Notes: generated by a model not told the origin, from the sequence alone. 64,000 nt of DNA from Candidatus Gastranaerophilales bacterium (GCA_944324165.1 CALUVG010000001.1:112394-176393); one strand, 5' to 3'. Positions 23,102-33,044 are shown, numbered from the stretch's first letter. Numbers and translations are program-made.

Positions 23102-24121
23102 ATGTTAAAAATATCCCCGCTCCAAACAAATCATGAAAAATGTGGTTTTTCCCGCCTAAATAAATTGTTTCAAACCAATATAAACTTCAATAATTATGAT
23201 GAATTTGTGCCGCTTGCCAAAAGAAAAATTGTAGGCAACCTGCCACCAGTAATGATTCGTCACATTGTTAAAAATTTTCCTGATAAAAAAGCTGAAATGA
23301 TTAAAAATTTTCAAAAAGGTTTGGGATTAACCGCAAAATTTGCAAGAGCTCGTTTTAACAGATTTAAAAATGAAGGTCTAATAAATTTCGGACTTGAGGA
23401 ACTTTCTAAATCCGATATGGCACTCTTGCAAAGACAAATGAGTAATATTTTAAACTCTAATATAAGAGAAATTTTGCCGGAAAAATCCTCTGTACTTTTC
23501 AACTTTGTAGACAGAGGGACAACCGGTAATGTCTTTAAGCTGTCTATAATTGACGGAAATGGGAAAAAATTAATGCCGGATACAGCCTTAAAAATTTATC
23601 ATAAACAGAAATGTATTTTGCCTGCTTTACATGGTAATTATGCTGAAGCAAATGTTGCAACTTTTCTAAAAAGAGCAATGGGACATGATATGCAAAAGTC
23701 CGTTTTTGCAAAACATTATATCTCGGATATGGAAAATGCTTATTCGTTAAGTGAATTCTTATATCCTTATGGTGATTATGAGTTTAAATTTACTGATTAT
23801 ACAAAATTATTTGGAATACACAGCGTTGATGCATTAAAAAGTTTCATCGGCGGAAAAATATTCGACCTGGGTGGATTCCAAAAACTTTGGAATTTTACTG
23901 GCGACAAAGTAACTCTTCGTTATTTCAAAAAACTAATGAATAATCAAAGAATTTCATATAAATTGCTAGAACGTTATGAAACACTTGCCAACAATCCCAA
24001 AACTCCACATAGGGAGAAAATCACAGACGCCATTGATTTGTATTTAGAACAAACATTAGTTAAAAATGACTGCATTAAAGAAGCTCTTAATCTATGGAGT
24101 ACATTAGTGAATCATAAATAA
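23102..24121 (+). CDS. Hypothetical protein with kinase-like N-lobe pattern
   Basis: The 339-residue protein has an N-terminal basic, helical region without a signal peptide. Around residues 140-165, RGTTGNVFKL followed by TALKIYHK resembles a kinase glycine loop and lysine, and NYAEANVATFL after it could be the helix-C Glu. The expected HRD and DFG motifs are not visible, so if it is a kinase fold it is divergent or inactive. The partial protein at 1-917 shares this pattern. The ATG has no clear ribosome binding site. The 3' end overlaps the convergent yggT gene by 18 bases. I do not recognise a named family. Confidence 0.6.
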   Translation: MLKISPLQTNHEKCGFSRLNKLFQTNINFNNYDEFVPLAKRKIVGNLPPVMIRHIVKNFPDKKAEMIKNFQKGLGLTAKFARARFNRFKNEGLINFGLEELSKSDMALLQRQMSNILNSNIREILPEKSSVLFNFVDRGTTGNVFKLSIIDGNGKKLMPDTALKIYHKQKCILPALHGNYAEANVATFLKRAMGHDMQKSVFAKHYISDMENAYSLSEFLYPYGDYEFKFTDYTKLFGIHSVDALKSFIGGKIFDLGGFQKLWNFTGDKVTLRYFKKLMNNQRISYKLLERYETLANNPKTPHREKITDAIDLYLEQTLVKNDCIKEALNLWSTLVNHK

Positions 24122-24373
24122 TAAATAGATAATAATATTCGCAATTAACTGAAGGACTAACAATGCTATTATTGGCGAAAAATCAAGATTGGCAAATGGC
24201 GGCATAATTCTTCTGAATATCTCCAGATAAGGATCAACTATAGCACGAAGCGTACTCCACGGCTGTACTTCCCATCTTACCGAAGGGATCCAGGTCAAAA
24301 ATATTCTCAATATGATTAAAAAAGAGAATAAATTAAATAAATTACTTATACCAAAAATTACACCATGCAGCAT
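24104..24373 (-). CDS. YggT family membrane protein
   Basis: The 89-residue protein has two membrane segments flanking the signature DPYLEIFRRIMPPF, which with the preceding RIFLTWIP marks the YggT (CCB3/YlmG) family. Members help in cofactor assembly for cytochromes, osmotic tolerance or nucleoid distribution, depending on the organism. AAGGA precedes the ATG. It begins 12 bases after mtnP on the same strand and is likely co-transcribed with it. The 3' end overlaps the convergent 23102 gene by 18 bases. Confidence 0.88.
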   Translation of the reverse strand: MLHGVIFGISNLFNLFSFLIILRIFLTWIPSVRWEVQPWSTLRAIVDPYLEIFRRIMPPFANLDFSPIIALLVLQLIANIIIYLLFMIH

Positions 24374-24385
24374 TTTGATTTTTCC

Positions 24386-25189
24386 TTATAATTGAGAGTT
24401 TTTCTTTGTCATTGCACAAGAACAGTTATTACGTTCTGAAGGAATTTTTTCAATCATCTTAAACAATAAATTTTTAAGATTTGAAACATTTGAATTAAAT
24501 ACTTCAATAACTTCATGATGAGAAACAGGCGGAACATCACCGACTAATCCTGCATCATAATCTGTTATTAGAGAAATATTCAACGGGCACATATCCATTT
24601 CTTTCACAAGATAAGCTTCAGGGAATGCTGTCATATTTATAACTTCCCATCCTTGATTTGTAAAGAATTTGGATTCTGCTTTAGTTGAAAAACGAGGACC
24701 GTTTATAACAACAACAGTTCCCTGTTCATGAACAGTAATACCTAAACCTTTACCGGTTTCAATAGCAAGTTTTCTTAACTCAGGGCAGTAAGTTTCTGCA
24801 GCAGACGGGTGGGTAACAACAGGACCCTCAAAGAATGTTGATTTTCTTCCGTCTGTCCAATCAACAAACTGATCACAAATAACAAAATCGCCCGGTTTTA
24901 CATGTTTTTGTAAACTTCCTGCAGCACAAGGAGAAATTACCCTCTCACAGCCTATAGACTTCATTGCCCAAACATTCGCTCTATAATTAATCAAATGAGG
25001 CAGAATTGTATGGTTACGTCCATGACGCGGCATAAAAGCAACTTTGTGTGCTCCTACAGAGCCTATAAACACATTATCACTCGGCATACCATAAGGGGTT
25101 TCAATTTTAACTTCTTCTATATTTTCTAAAAATTTATAAAATCCAGATCCTCCAAATACACCTATTGTTGCTAATTTTTTATTTTCCAT
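24386..25189 (-). CDS. mtnP: S-methyl-5'-thioadenosine phosphorylase
   Basis: MtnP splits methylthioadenosine with phosphate and recycles the by-product of polyamine synthesis. The 267-residue protein belongs to the trimeric PNP/MTAP family. It starts with IGVFGGSGFYKFL (the phosphate loop), has MPRHGRNH, and has the substrate-loop segment EVINMTAFPEAYLVKEMDMC. SHHEVIEVF near the C-terminus also fits. NMTAFPEA, with Thr-Ala, is closer to MTAP than to guanosine/inosine phosphorylase, where Asn is expected. GGAG precedes the ATG. It is upstream of yggT. Confidence 0.9.
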   Translation of the reverse strand: MENKKLATIGVFGGSGFYKFLENIEEVKIETPYGMPSDNVFIGSVGAHKVAFMPRHGRNHTILPHLINYRANVWAMKSIGCERVISPCAAGSLQKHVKPGDFVICDQFVDWTDGRKSTFFEGPVVTHPSAAETYCPELRKLAIETGKGLGITVHEQGTVVVINGPRFSTKAESKFFTNQGWEVINMTAFPEAYLVKEMDMCPLNISLITDYDAGLVGDVPPVSHHEVIEVFNSNVSNLKNLLFKMIEKIPSERNNCSCAMTKKNSQL

Positions 25190-25346
25190 AATAAAATTTC
25201 TCCATGTAATATCTTCTTATCTTTTCTAATCATACCATAAAAAAATACTAAAAACAGATGATTTTAATAAAATTTACATACTGCTTAATCCCTTATTATA
25301 TAAAGGTTTTATGGCTCTGTGACGCATCCTTATTCAATTTTAGGGG

Positions 25347-25374
25347 TTGCATTTGAAAATTTTTGATATATAAT
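25347..25374 (+). promoter_or_regulatory. Promoter of the lytic transglycosylase, with long leader
   Basis: TTGCAT (25347-25352), 16 bases and TATAAT (25369-25374) form a good sigma-70 promoter. The start codon (TTG 25479) is about 100 bases downstream. The leader has no recognised riboswitch, though several short hairpins are possible. Confidence 0.6.
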
Positions 25375-25478
25375 AAGTGTATAAAATACATTCCTGGAAG
25401 TTCAAAACTTTCACTAACACAACCGGAAGTAGCGGCTTTCAACGGAATTTTTCAATTTACAAAGTAGAGGATTACATT

Positions 25479-26105
25479 TTGAAGAAATTAGCACTATTAA
25501 CTTTTACGTTAATTTGTATGTTGTGTTTTCAACATCAGGCTCAGGCAACTGACGTTAACTCTGTAAAAGCGACAATAGTTAAACACGCAATCGAAATGGG
25601 TGTTGATCCTGCTATTGCATTAAGTATTGCCAGAACTGAATCAGGTTTCAGACACGAAGCAAGAAGCGCTCACGGAGCAGTTGGTGTTTATCAGCTTATG
25701 CCGTCTACAGCCAGAAGAATGGGGCTTAATCCTTATTCTCTGAATGACAACATCAGAGGCGGTATTATGTACTACAAAATGATGTACAAAATGTTCGGCT
25801 CTGTAGAACTTGCGCTTGCGGCTTACAATGCCGGTCCTGGCAATGTTAAAAAGTACAATGCCGTGCCTCCTTTCGCTGAAACGAAAAGATTTGTTTCTAA
25901 AATTATGGCAGACTACAACAGACAAAAAGTTAATCCGGATCCTGCTGTGTTAAATGCAAAGGCTCCGGCAGCGCACAACTCTTCTTTAAAAGCACCGGCT
26001 CCTCTGCCAAGTGTAAAAGTTCAGGATGCAAAAGAGTTACAAGCTGAAATTGTAGACGATTCACCTATTGAGTTAGATATTAGCACTCAAACTCTTGCTA
26101 TTTAG
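25479..26105 (+). CDS. Exported lytic transglycosylase (SLT/family 1)
   Basis: The start is TTG at 25479, with TAGAGG upstream. It gives a clean signal peptide: a LKK basic start, a hydrophobic core to about residue 18 and AQA before the mature protein. The reading from 25377 would place 34 residues before it and hide the signal. The mature 208-residue precursor has the lysozyme-like fold signature: catalytic Glu in IARTESGF, GVYQLMPSTA and AYNAGPGNV. The motif has GVYQLM where GLMQLM is common. The tail (about 140-208) is proline/alanine-rich and looks like an envelope-spanning linker. The enzyme cuts peptidoglycan glycan strands in the periplasm. It has a long leader and is followed by a terminator. 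Confidence 0.9.
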   Translation: MKKLALLTFTLICMLCFQHQAQATDVNSVKATIVKHAIEMGVDPAIALSIARTESGFRHEARSAHGAVGVYQLMPSTARRMGLNPYSLNDNIRGGIMYYKMMYKMFGSVELALAAYNAGPGNVKKYNAVPPFAETKRFVSKIMADYNRQKVNPDPAVLNAKAPAAHNSSLKAPAPLPSVKVQDAKELQAEIVDDSPIELDISTQTLAI

Positions 26106-26160
26106 TTAAATAAGTCGTCTCATGTAAAATTAACGTAAAAGTAAAACAAACAAAATGAAT

Positions 26161-26189
26161 AAAAAGACAGTGTTAATAACTGTCTTTTT
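26161..26189 (+). terminator. Terminator after the lytic transglycosylase
   Basis: The stem AAAAAGACAGT pairs with ACTGTCTTTTT across a seven-base loop, followed by ATTTTG. Confidence 0.9.
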
Positions 26190-26298
26190 ATTTTGTAAAT
26201 TTTCTTTACAAAATAGCGATTATATTAAAGTTTACAAGCCAAACAACCGTATATTTTAGTGTATCAGAGTACTATGTTATACAAATGAAAGGCAAAAA

Positions 26299-28215
26299 AT
26301 GGGTTTATCAGCTTCACAAGCTAGACTATTAAGTATAACCGCAAGATTGACTCATAATGAGACACAATCTCAGCTGATTACTAATGCGAAATTACGCCTT
26401 TCTGATAAGTCAAGCGAAGCCAGCAAAGAATATATGGAAGCGCTCAATAGTACTGAATTTATTTATACAAATTACGATTCTACAGGCACAAGACAAACTC
26501 AAGATTTTACTTTTGGGGCAGTAACCCAATACAGTGATATAAAAAATCAATATGGATTTATCGACTCAGCAGGTCGTTTATTAGTTTCTTCACAAGATGC
26601 ACAAAATTATGAGGCTAGTAATACTCTTGCTGATTTTCTGGATAAATACGGCATTGGAGATATGGAAAACCCTAAATACGAACCTGCATTAGAGGATATT
26701 TACGGTGAAGGATACGAACAATTCTATGATGAAAATAACCCTGATAGCTGGCTTGGAGCCATTAATGGAGCAACCAGCGGAGCTATAAATAACATGGCAA
26801 CAGCCGGCAACGGTACTGTTTCTTTTGACGAAACTTTAATTCATGATGAAGCAGCATATAACAACTGGGTACAAAGTCTAAAAGACGGAGTCGGAAGTGT
26901 TGACTTTGGCGATGAGCAAACAAAAGGTTTGTTCAACACCTGGGTAGATTCAATCACTGATGTTCCTGAATTTGTGCCGGAACCAACACCGCCGGAAGGC
27001 ATAGAAGAACCTACGCCTCCGGAATTTCCAGATTTTTCTGCATTGGCAACTGCGTATAATGGCTCACAATGTTACGGATCTGTTGGCGCAAGCACAAGTG
27101 GTATAGGTCACATGGAACACAACCTTGCCGCACTCCTCTGGGGCGAAGGCGGTATGGGTGAAGGCTCAATGTCTTTAACCAATTCTGATGGTACTATAAC
27201 CGTTAATCGTGATGCGGCAATTGATTATGGATATGTATCTTTGACAAACTTTAATTTTTCAGATACAACTTCATCTAAAGAGCTTGCGGCTGCTATTAAT
27301 GAATATTGTGATGAATATGAAGAAATTAATCAAATCAAACAAACTTTAATAGATTTGTATTGTGATGTAATTAACTATTTGCATAATAATGGCGGAGTCG
27401 GCAGCAGCACAACAGAACTTGATAGCAGCAGATATACTTTAACAAGCAGTGAATCTTCTAAATCTGCCTCTGAATTATACTCTCAATGGCAAAATTTTTA
27501 TGATCAATTACAAAATTTCAAAGACCTGCAAGATGATATGTTGCAAGAATGGAAAGATACCGTTTATAAAGACTACCTTGAACGTCTAGAAGAATATAAG
27601 AAAGAACAACAGCAATATCAAGAAGACTATCAAAAATGGCACGATGACTTTATTGGTGGTCTAAAATCCTGGTATGAAGGAATGCAAACTGCTAAAGAAA
27701 ATTACACTGAAGCTTTAAACAATCTACCTGCAAAAACAGTTCCTGATGAAGAAGATCCTAAATATCAATGGTATACAAACTTATGGTTTAGAATGGGCGG
27801 TATAAACGACAGTAAGAAAGAAGATAATAACAATAACTACAAAATCTTAGATGATGCATTTATATACAATAAAGACTGGTTAAAATTTGCTTTAGAACAT
27901 GGTATTGTCACAATGGAACAAGTACAATATCAAGAAGAAGGTGAAACATTCAACGAAAAAATGAATCAGTATGCCTGGGTTTCTATACAATACGGCAACT
28001 GTGCTGATATGTATGAAGAAACGGATGAAGTAGCTATTGCAAAAGCTGAAGCTGAATATCAAAGAAAAACTACAGAAATTCAGGCAAAAGATAAAAAATA
28101 TGATACTGACCTGAAAAAACTTGATACTGAACACAACGCACTACAAACCGAATATGATTCAATAAAATCCGTAATAGAAAAGAACGTTGAACGTTCATTC
28201 AAAGCATTTTCATAG
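26299..28215 (+). CDS. Large hypothetical protein, possible export substrate
   Basis: The 638-residue protein has no signal peptide or membrane segment. The N-terminus (MGLSASQARLLSITARLTH, then a heptad-like helix to about residue 50) resembles the amphipathic start of axial or export-substrate proteins. A Pro/Glu-rich linker lies at about 225-250. The C-terminal region (about 440-500 and 575-638) is coiled-coil-rich, and ends in IEKNVERSFKAFS. The middle contains NGSQCYGS and a Gly-rich segment of unknown type. AAAGG precedes the ATG and a strong terminator follows the stop. I recall similar N- and C-termini in Gastranaerophilales proteins, but cannot name a family. A link with the FlhB-type export gate is only a hypothesis. 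Confidence 0.7.
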   Translation: MGLSASQARLLSITARLTHNETQSQLITNAKLRLSDKSSEASKEYMEALNSTEFIYTNYDSTGTRQTQDFTFGAVTQYSDIKNQYGFIDSAGRLLVSSQDAQNYEASNTLADFLDKYGIGDMENPKYEPALEDIYGEGYEQFYDENNPDSWLGAINGATSGAINNMATAGNGTVSFDETLIHDEAAYNNWVQSLKDGVGSVDFGDEQTKGLFNTWVDSITDVPEFVPEPTPPEGIEEPTPPEFPDFSALATAYNGSQCYGSVGASTSGIGHMEHNLAALLWGEGGMGEGSMSLTNSDGTITVNRDAAIDYGYVSLTNFNFSDTTSSKELAAAINEYCDEYEEINQIKQTLIDLYCDVINYLHNNGGVGSSTTELDSSRYTLTSSESSKSASELYSQWQNFYDQLQNFKDLQDDMLQEWKDTVYKDYLERLEEYKKEQQQYQEDYQKWHDDFIGGLKSWYEGMQTAKENYTEALNNLPAKTVPDEEDPKYQWYTNLWFRMGGINDSKKEDNNNNYKILDDAFIYNKDWLKFALEHGIVTMEQVQYQEEGETFNEKMNQYAWVSIQYGNCADMYEETDEVAIAKAEAEYQRKTTEIQAKDKKYDTDLKKLDTEHNALQTEYDSIKSVIEKNVERSFKAFS

Positions 28216-28234
28216 TATATTAAAGAAATAGGAA

Positions 28235-28258
28235 GCGGCATCGCGTGAGCGATGCCGC
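28235..28258. terminator. Terminator between 26299 gene and hppA
   Basis: A perfect 10-base GC-rich stem (GCGGCATCGC and its complement) with a GTGA loop is followed by CTTTTAT on the plus strand. Confidence 0.85.
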
Positions 28259-28290
28259 CTTTTATATGAGATAATACTCATTTCCCTAAA

Positions 28291-30717
28291 TTACTTATTT
28301 GTAGGAATTCTCATAGCATAGAATGAGCGGACTACAAATATTAATGCAATTACTAAGAATATCCAGCCTGCGATAGGAGCTATTGCTCTAAATGATTCAT
28401 TAATAGCAATTTCCATTGCCAACAGACCAAATAATGTTGTGAATTTGATAATAGGGTTCATAGCTACAGAAGATGTATCTTTGAACGGGTCACCTACTGT
28501 ATCACCAACAACAGTTGCTTCATGCAGCGGTGTTCCTTTTTCCTGTAAATCTACTTCAACAATTTTCTTAGCATTATCCCAGCATCCGCCTGCATTTGCC
28601 ATAAATACAGCCTGGAATAAACCAAATACTGCTATTGCGATCAGGTAGCTTACAAAATAAGCAACCGGAGCAGAAGTTGTGCAATTTGGAGCTGACAGAC
28701 AAGCCAGAGCCAGTGCAAATGTAAACAATGCTATAAAGATATTAACCATACCCTTTTGTGCATATTGAGTACAAATTTTTACAACTTCTTTTGAATTTGC
28801 AACATTTGCTGATTTTGAAGCTGAATCATCTAATTTAATGTTGTCTTTGATATATTCAACAGCACGATATGCCCCTGTTGTAACAGCTTGCATTGACGCG
28901 CCGCTGAACCAGTAAATTACAGCACCACCGGTCAGTAAACCGAGCAATGTGTAAGGATTTAATGTATTCAAAATCATTTCAGGTTGAATACCTAATGTAT
29001 TTTTGATTACAAGAATTAATGAGAAGATCATTGTTGTTGCCCCGACAACTGCCGTACCGATTAATACAGGTTTTGAAGTTGCTTTAAATGTATTACCGGC
29101 ACCATCGTTTGCTTCCAAATACATTTTAGCGTTTTCAAAATCAGGCGTAAAACCGTATTCTTTTTCAATTTCGGATTTCACATCAGGAATTTCTTCAATC
29201 AATGATAATTCATAAACGGATTGAGCGTTATCAGTAACCGGTCCGTATGAGTCAACCGCAATAGTTACAGGTCCCATACCCAGGAAACCGAATGCAACAA
29301 GACCGAATGCAAATACTGAAGGATAAATCATTACAGCTTCAGGAATATATGTAGATGCGGCATAAGCAAGTCCCATCAACAATACAATAACCATACCGAT
29401 CCAGAATGCTGAGAAGTTGCCTGCAACAATACCTGAAAGGATAGTTAAAGAAGCGCCGCCTTCGCGGGAAGCTGTAACAACTTCTTCTGTATGTTTAGCT
29501 TTAGGTGATGTAAAGATCTTGGTAAATTCCGGAATTAAAGCTGCGCCTAAAGTACCGCAAGAAATAATTATTGAAAGAATTAACCATAAATTATTACCTA
29601 AATCAGCCAGTAACCAGTGGCTTACGCCAAAAGTCATAGCGATTGAAAGGATAGAAGTTAACCAAACAAGGTTAGTTAACGGTTTTTCAAAATCAAATTT
29701 ATCTGTTTTTGCTGCATAGAATTTATCAGCTATACCATTAATCCAGTAAGCAAGAACAGAAGTTACAATCATTAAGAATCTCATTACGAAAATCCATGTT
29801 AATAATTGAACTTGATTTGCTTCTCCGGCAACAGCAAGCAAGATAAATGAAACAAGAGCAACACCGGTTACACCGTAAGTTTCAAATCCATCAGCAGTAG
29901 GACCTACTGAATCACCTGCGTTATCACCGGTACAGTCAGCGATAACACCAGGGTTTCTCGGGTCATCTTCTTTGATACCGAACTGAATTTTCATCAAGTC
30001 AGATCCAATATCAGCAATTTTTGTAAAGATACCACCGGCAACACGAAGAGCAGATGCCCCCAAACTTTCACCGATAGCAAACCCGATAAAGCATGCTCCT
30101 GCAATTTCTCCCGGTACAAATAATAAAATTGTTAACATCAAAATAAGCTCAACAGATACAAGGCAAACACCAATTGACATACCTGCTTTCAAAGGAATAT
30201 TCAAAATATCCAGTGGATTTCCTTTTAAAGAAACAAAAGCAGTTCTGGCATTAGCTAATGTATTCATTCTGATACCGAACCATGCAACTGCATAAGAGCC
30301 CAAAATACCGATTACAGACCATGCCAGAATGATTAAAACATTTTTCAAAGGCATTTGTTGTAAATAACCGAAGTAAAAAGCAATACACAGACCGATTAAT
30401 ACTTCTAATACGAGTAAAAATTTACCTTGTTGAATAAGGTAAGTTTTACAAGTTTCAAAAATTGTGTTGCCCACGTCAGCCATTGCTTTGTGAACATCCA
30501 ATTTTTTAATTCGTAAAAATTCGATAAACCCGAAAATCAATCCAATTACAGAAATAGCGATACCTATTAACAAATAGTTAAAGAAATCGCCATTTACACT
30601 TTTGATACTCGGGACTATCAAATCAGCTTCACTTGCATACGCAGATGAAGACAACCCCAAAAACAATGCTGCAAACAAGGCAGACATAGTTTTCAGTGAA
30701 AACATTTTGTTAAACAT
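28291..30717 (-). CDS. hppA: Membrane-bound pyrophosphatase (proton/sodium pump)
   Basis: This integral membrane enzyme couples pyrophosphate hydrolysis to H+ or Na+ export. The ATG at 30717 has AAGGAGA upstream, whereas the longer reading from 30822 does not. The 808-residue protein has about 16 membrane segments. Catalytic motifs are DDPRNPGVIADCTGDNAGDS and TADGFETYGVTG, the variant seen in the Bacteroides-type subfamily. An N-terminal segment ending in SSSAYASEA looks like a cleavable signal peptide, which most family members lack. In GNTFKATSK the residue at the potassium-determining site is Lys, which in characterised groups goes with potassium independence. The ion pumped cannot be decided here. 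It is transcribed alone, divergent from glyS. Confidence 0.93.
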   Translation of the reverse strand: MFNKMFSLKTMSALFAALFLGLSSSAYASEADLIVPSIKSVNGDFFNYLLIGIAISVIGLIFGFIEFLRIKKLDVHKAMADVGNTIFETCKTYLIQQGKFLLVLEVLIGLCIAFYFGYLQQMPLKNVLIILAWSVIGILGSYAVAWFGIRMNTLANARTAFVSLKGNPLDILNIPLKAGMSIGVCLVSVELILMLTILLFVPGEIAGACFIGFAIGESLGASALRVAGGIFTKIADIGSDLMKIQFGIKEDDPRNPGVIADCTGDNAGDSVGPTADGFETYGVTGVALVSFILLAVAGEANQVQLLTWIFVMRFLMIVTSVLAYWINGIADKFYAAKTDKFDFEKPLTNLVWLTSILSIAMTFGVSHWLLADLGNNLWLILSIIISCGTLGAALIPEFTKIFTSPKAKHTEEVVTASREGGASLTILSGIVAGNFSAFWIGMVIVLLMGLAYAASTYIPEAVMIYPSVFAFGLVAFGFLGMGPVTIAVDSYGPVTDNAQSVYELSLIEEIPDVKSEIEKEYGFTPDFENAKMYLEANDGAGNTFKATSKPVLIGTAVVGATTMIFSLILVIKNTLGIQPEMILNTLNPYTLLGLLTGGAVIYWFSGASMQAVTTGAYRAVEYIKDNIKLDDSASKSANVANSKEVVKICTQYAQKGMVNIFIALFTFALALACLSAPNCTTSAPVAYFVSYLIAIAVFGLFQAVFMANAGGCWDNAKKIVEVDLQEKGTPLHEATVVGDTVGDPFKDTSSVAMNPIIKFTTLFGLLAMEIAINESFRAIAPIAGWIFLVIALIFVVRSFYAMRIPTNK

Positions 30718-30939
30718 AATAGTCTCCTTCTTAAAGTAACACTTAACGCCATGCATTATAATCAAAAATAAAATAATAAACAAGTTTGTAAAAAATATTA
30801 AACCTTTCGGATGAGTTTGCATGTTCCTGTAAACTGCTTTTTAAAAGGATTTACGGATTTGTTACAAAACAAAGACTTTACATCCGGCTTTCAGTCTATA
30901 TAATATTAAATAGTTAAAATTATAATATAAAGGTAGAAT

Positions 30940-32931
30940 ATGAGTAAATATTTATTGGAAATAGGAACTGAAGAATTACCTTATAAATTTATACCTTCAG
31001 CAATTAATCAGTTAAAAATTGGATTTGAAAACTTTTTAAATTCAAACAAAGTCGAATTTAAAGAGGTAAAAGTTTATGCAACCCCTAGAAGATTGGCTGT
31101 AATTATTGACGGACTTGAGTCCCAGAGTAAAGATGAAACAAAAATAGTCAAAGGTCCGATTAAAAAAGTTGCATATGATGAAAATGGAAATTTGACAAAA
31201 GCAGGTGAAGGTTTTTGCAAAAAAAATAATATTCAGCCATCTGATTTGTACATTGAAAATGATTATGTACATGCAAAAATTGTTGTCAAAGGTAAATCAA
31301 TTGTCGAACTGCTTAAAGATAATGTTCCGGCAATAGTTCTGAAATTACAAGGCTCACATTTTATGCGCTGGGGCTACAATGATGAAAAATTTTCACGCCC
31401 TATCCGCTGGATTGTTTCGCTTTTAGATAAAGAAGAAGTTAAAGTAAAAATCATTGACAGAGAATCAGGTAATGTTTCCAGAGGTCATAGATTTGCGCAA
31501 CAAAATGTTATTATTGGACATCCTGATGATTATGTCGAAATTATGCGCAACTGCTGCGTCATTGTTGACCAAAATGAACGCCGCGAAAGAATTATTGAGA
31601 TGGCTAAAGCTGAAGCAGACAAACTCGGGGCTGTGCCTTATTACACAGATGATTTACTGGAAGAAGTTACTTTTATTACGGAATATCCTGTTCCTGCAGT
31701 GTGTGATTTTGATCCGAAATATCTCGATATTCCTGAAGAAGTTACGGTTACAGTTATGGCTGTTCATCAAAGATATTTTGCTCTATACAAAGATGGAAAA
31801 CTTATAAATAAATTTATTACAATGACAAACTACATTGGTGATGAATTTGAAAATATTAAAGCCGGTAATGTCCGTGTAATTAAAGCAAGACTTGATGATG
31901 CCGTATTTTTCTTTAATGAAGATACCAAAAAACCTTTAATTGATTATGTTGAAGATTTAAAAGGTATTACTTTCCAAAAAGGCATGGGATCAATGTATGA
32001 TAAAACACAAAGACTCATAAAATTATCTCAGCATATTGCATCGGAATTAGGTGAAACTTCTCCTACAATTGAACGCACGGCATTGCTTGCAAAAGCCGAT
32101 TTGACCACAAGTCTTGTGTTTGAGTTTACTGAACTTCAAGGCTTTATAGGAGCAGATTATGCACGAGTTTCAGGAGAAAAGGATGCTGTCTGCGAAGGTA
32201 TAAAAGAACATTACTTCCCTCTAAATGCAGAAAGTGAAACCGCTAAAACTATAGAAGGTCAAATTGTAGGTATTGCGGATAAAATTGATACTATTGCAGC
32301 AGTATTTGCCGAGGGTAAAAAACCTACAGGGTCATCCGATCCTCTCGGGGTTCGCCGCGCAGCTCTGGGTATTATCCGAACAATTCTGGATTATAAACTT
32401 AAAATAGATTTATCTAAATTAATTAAAAAGACACTTGAACTTTTACCTGTTCAAAAAGATTGTGCTGATGAGATTAATGAATTTATTATTCAGCGTCTTA
32501 TAATTTTCTTAAGTGATAAATATAAGAAAAATGTTCTGGAGGCATGCGCGTCTTCTTCAAATCCTTTAAAAGACTTAAACGATTATGTAGAACGTGTAAA
32601 AGTTGTTTCCACATTGAATAATGAAGCTTTATTAGAAAGCGCAAACCGTGTTATCAGGATATTAAAAGACGAAAGTTCTATTTCGGTTAATCCTGCATTA
32701 TTTAAGGAAAATGCAGAAAAAAATCTTTTTGAAAAAATAAATATGCTAAAAGATAATGTTGATTATAAAACTTATCTGGATGAAATAATTGCAATAAATC
32801 CGGCAGTTGAAAAATTCTTTGAAGATGTTCTTGTCATGGACAAAGACGAACAGGTAAAAGAAAACAGAATTGCATTACTGACATTGTTGAAGAAAAAGTA
32901 TGAAAAGCTAACAGATTTCAGCAAATTATAA
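30940..32931 (+). CDS. glyS: Glycyl-tRNA synthetase beta subunit
   Basis: The 663-residue protein is the beta chain of the alpha2beta2 bacterial enzyme that charges tRNA(Gly). It begins LLEIGTEELPYKFIP, the typical start, and has YATPRRLAVII, KGPIKKVAYD and the HD-like middle domain with LTTSLVFEFTELQGF (part of the DALR/HD region). The C-terminal anticodon-binding helix bundle is complete. AAGGT precedes the ATG. The alpha subunit gene glyQ is normally just upstream but is not here; instead the divergent hppA gene occupies that side, so glyQ must be elsewhere. Confidence 0.96.
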   Translation: MSKYLLEIGTEELPYKFIPSAINQLKIGFENFLNSNKVEFKEVKVYATPRRLAVIIDGLESQSKDETKIVKGPIKKVAYDENGNLTKAGEGFCKKNNIQPSDLYIENDYVHAKIVVKGKSIVELLKDNVPAIVLKLQGSHFMRWGYNDEKFSRPIRWIVSLLDKEEVKVKIIDRESGNVSRGHRFAQQNVIIGHPDDYVEIMRNCCVIVDQNERRERIIEMAKAEADKLGAVPYYTDDLLEEVTFITEYPVPAVCDFDPKYLDIPEEVTVTVMAVHQRYFALYKDGKLINKFITMTNYIGDEFENIKAGNVRVIKARLDDAVFFFNEDTKKPLIDYVEDLKGITFQKGMGSMYDKTQRLIKLSQHIASELGETSPTIERTALLAKADLTTSLVFEFTELQGFIGADYARVSGEKDAVCEGIKEHYFPLNAESETAKTIEGQIVGIADKIDTIAAVFAEGKKPTGSSDPLGVRRAALGIIRTILDYKLKIDLSKLIKKTLELLPVQKDCADEINEFIIQRLIIFLSDKYKKNVLEACASSSNPLKDLNDYVERVKVVSTLNNEALLESANRVIRILKDESSISVNPALFKENAEKNLFEKINMLKDNVDYKTYLDEIIAINPAVEKFFEDVLVMDKDEQVKENRIALLTLLKKKYEKLTDFSKL

Positions 32932-33044
32932 TAAAAAATTATTTATAAAGATTTGTAAATAATCATACAAAAAGAGTAAATAATTTTTTTCAGGATACTT
33001 TACAATAATACCAGAAGGTAAATAAAAGCAGTAGGAGTCAACTC

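Noticed and set aside
25375..25478. Cyclic di-AMP (ydaO) riboswitch before the lytic transglycosylase
   Set aside because: The leader lacks the conserved ydaO core segments as I know them.
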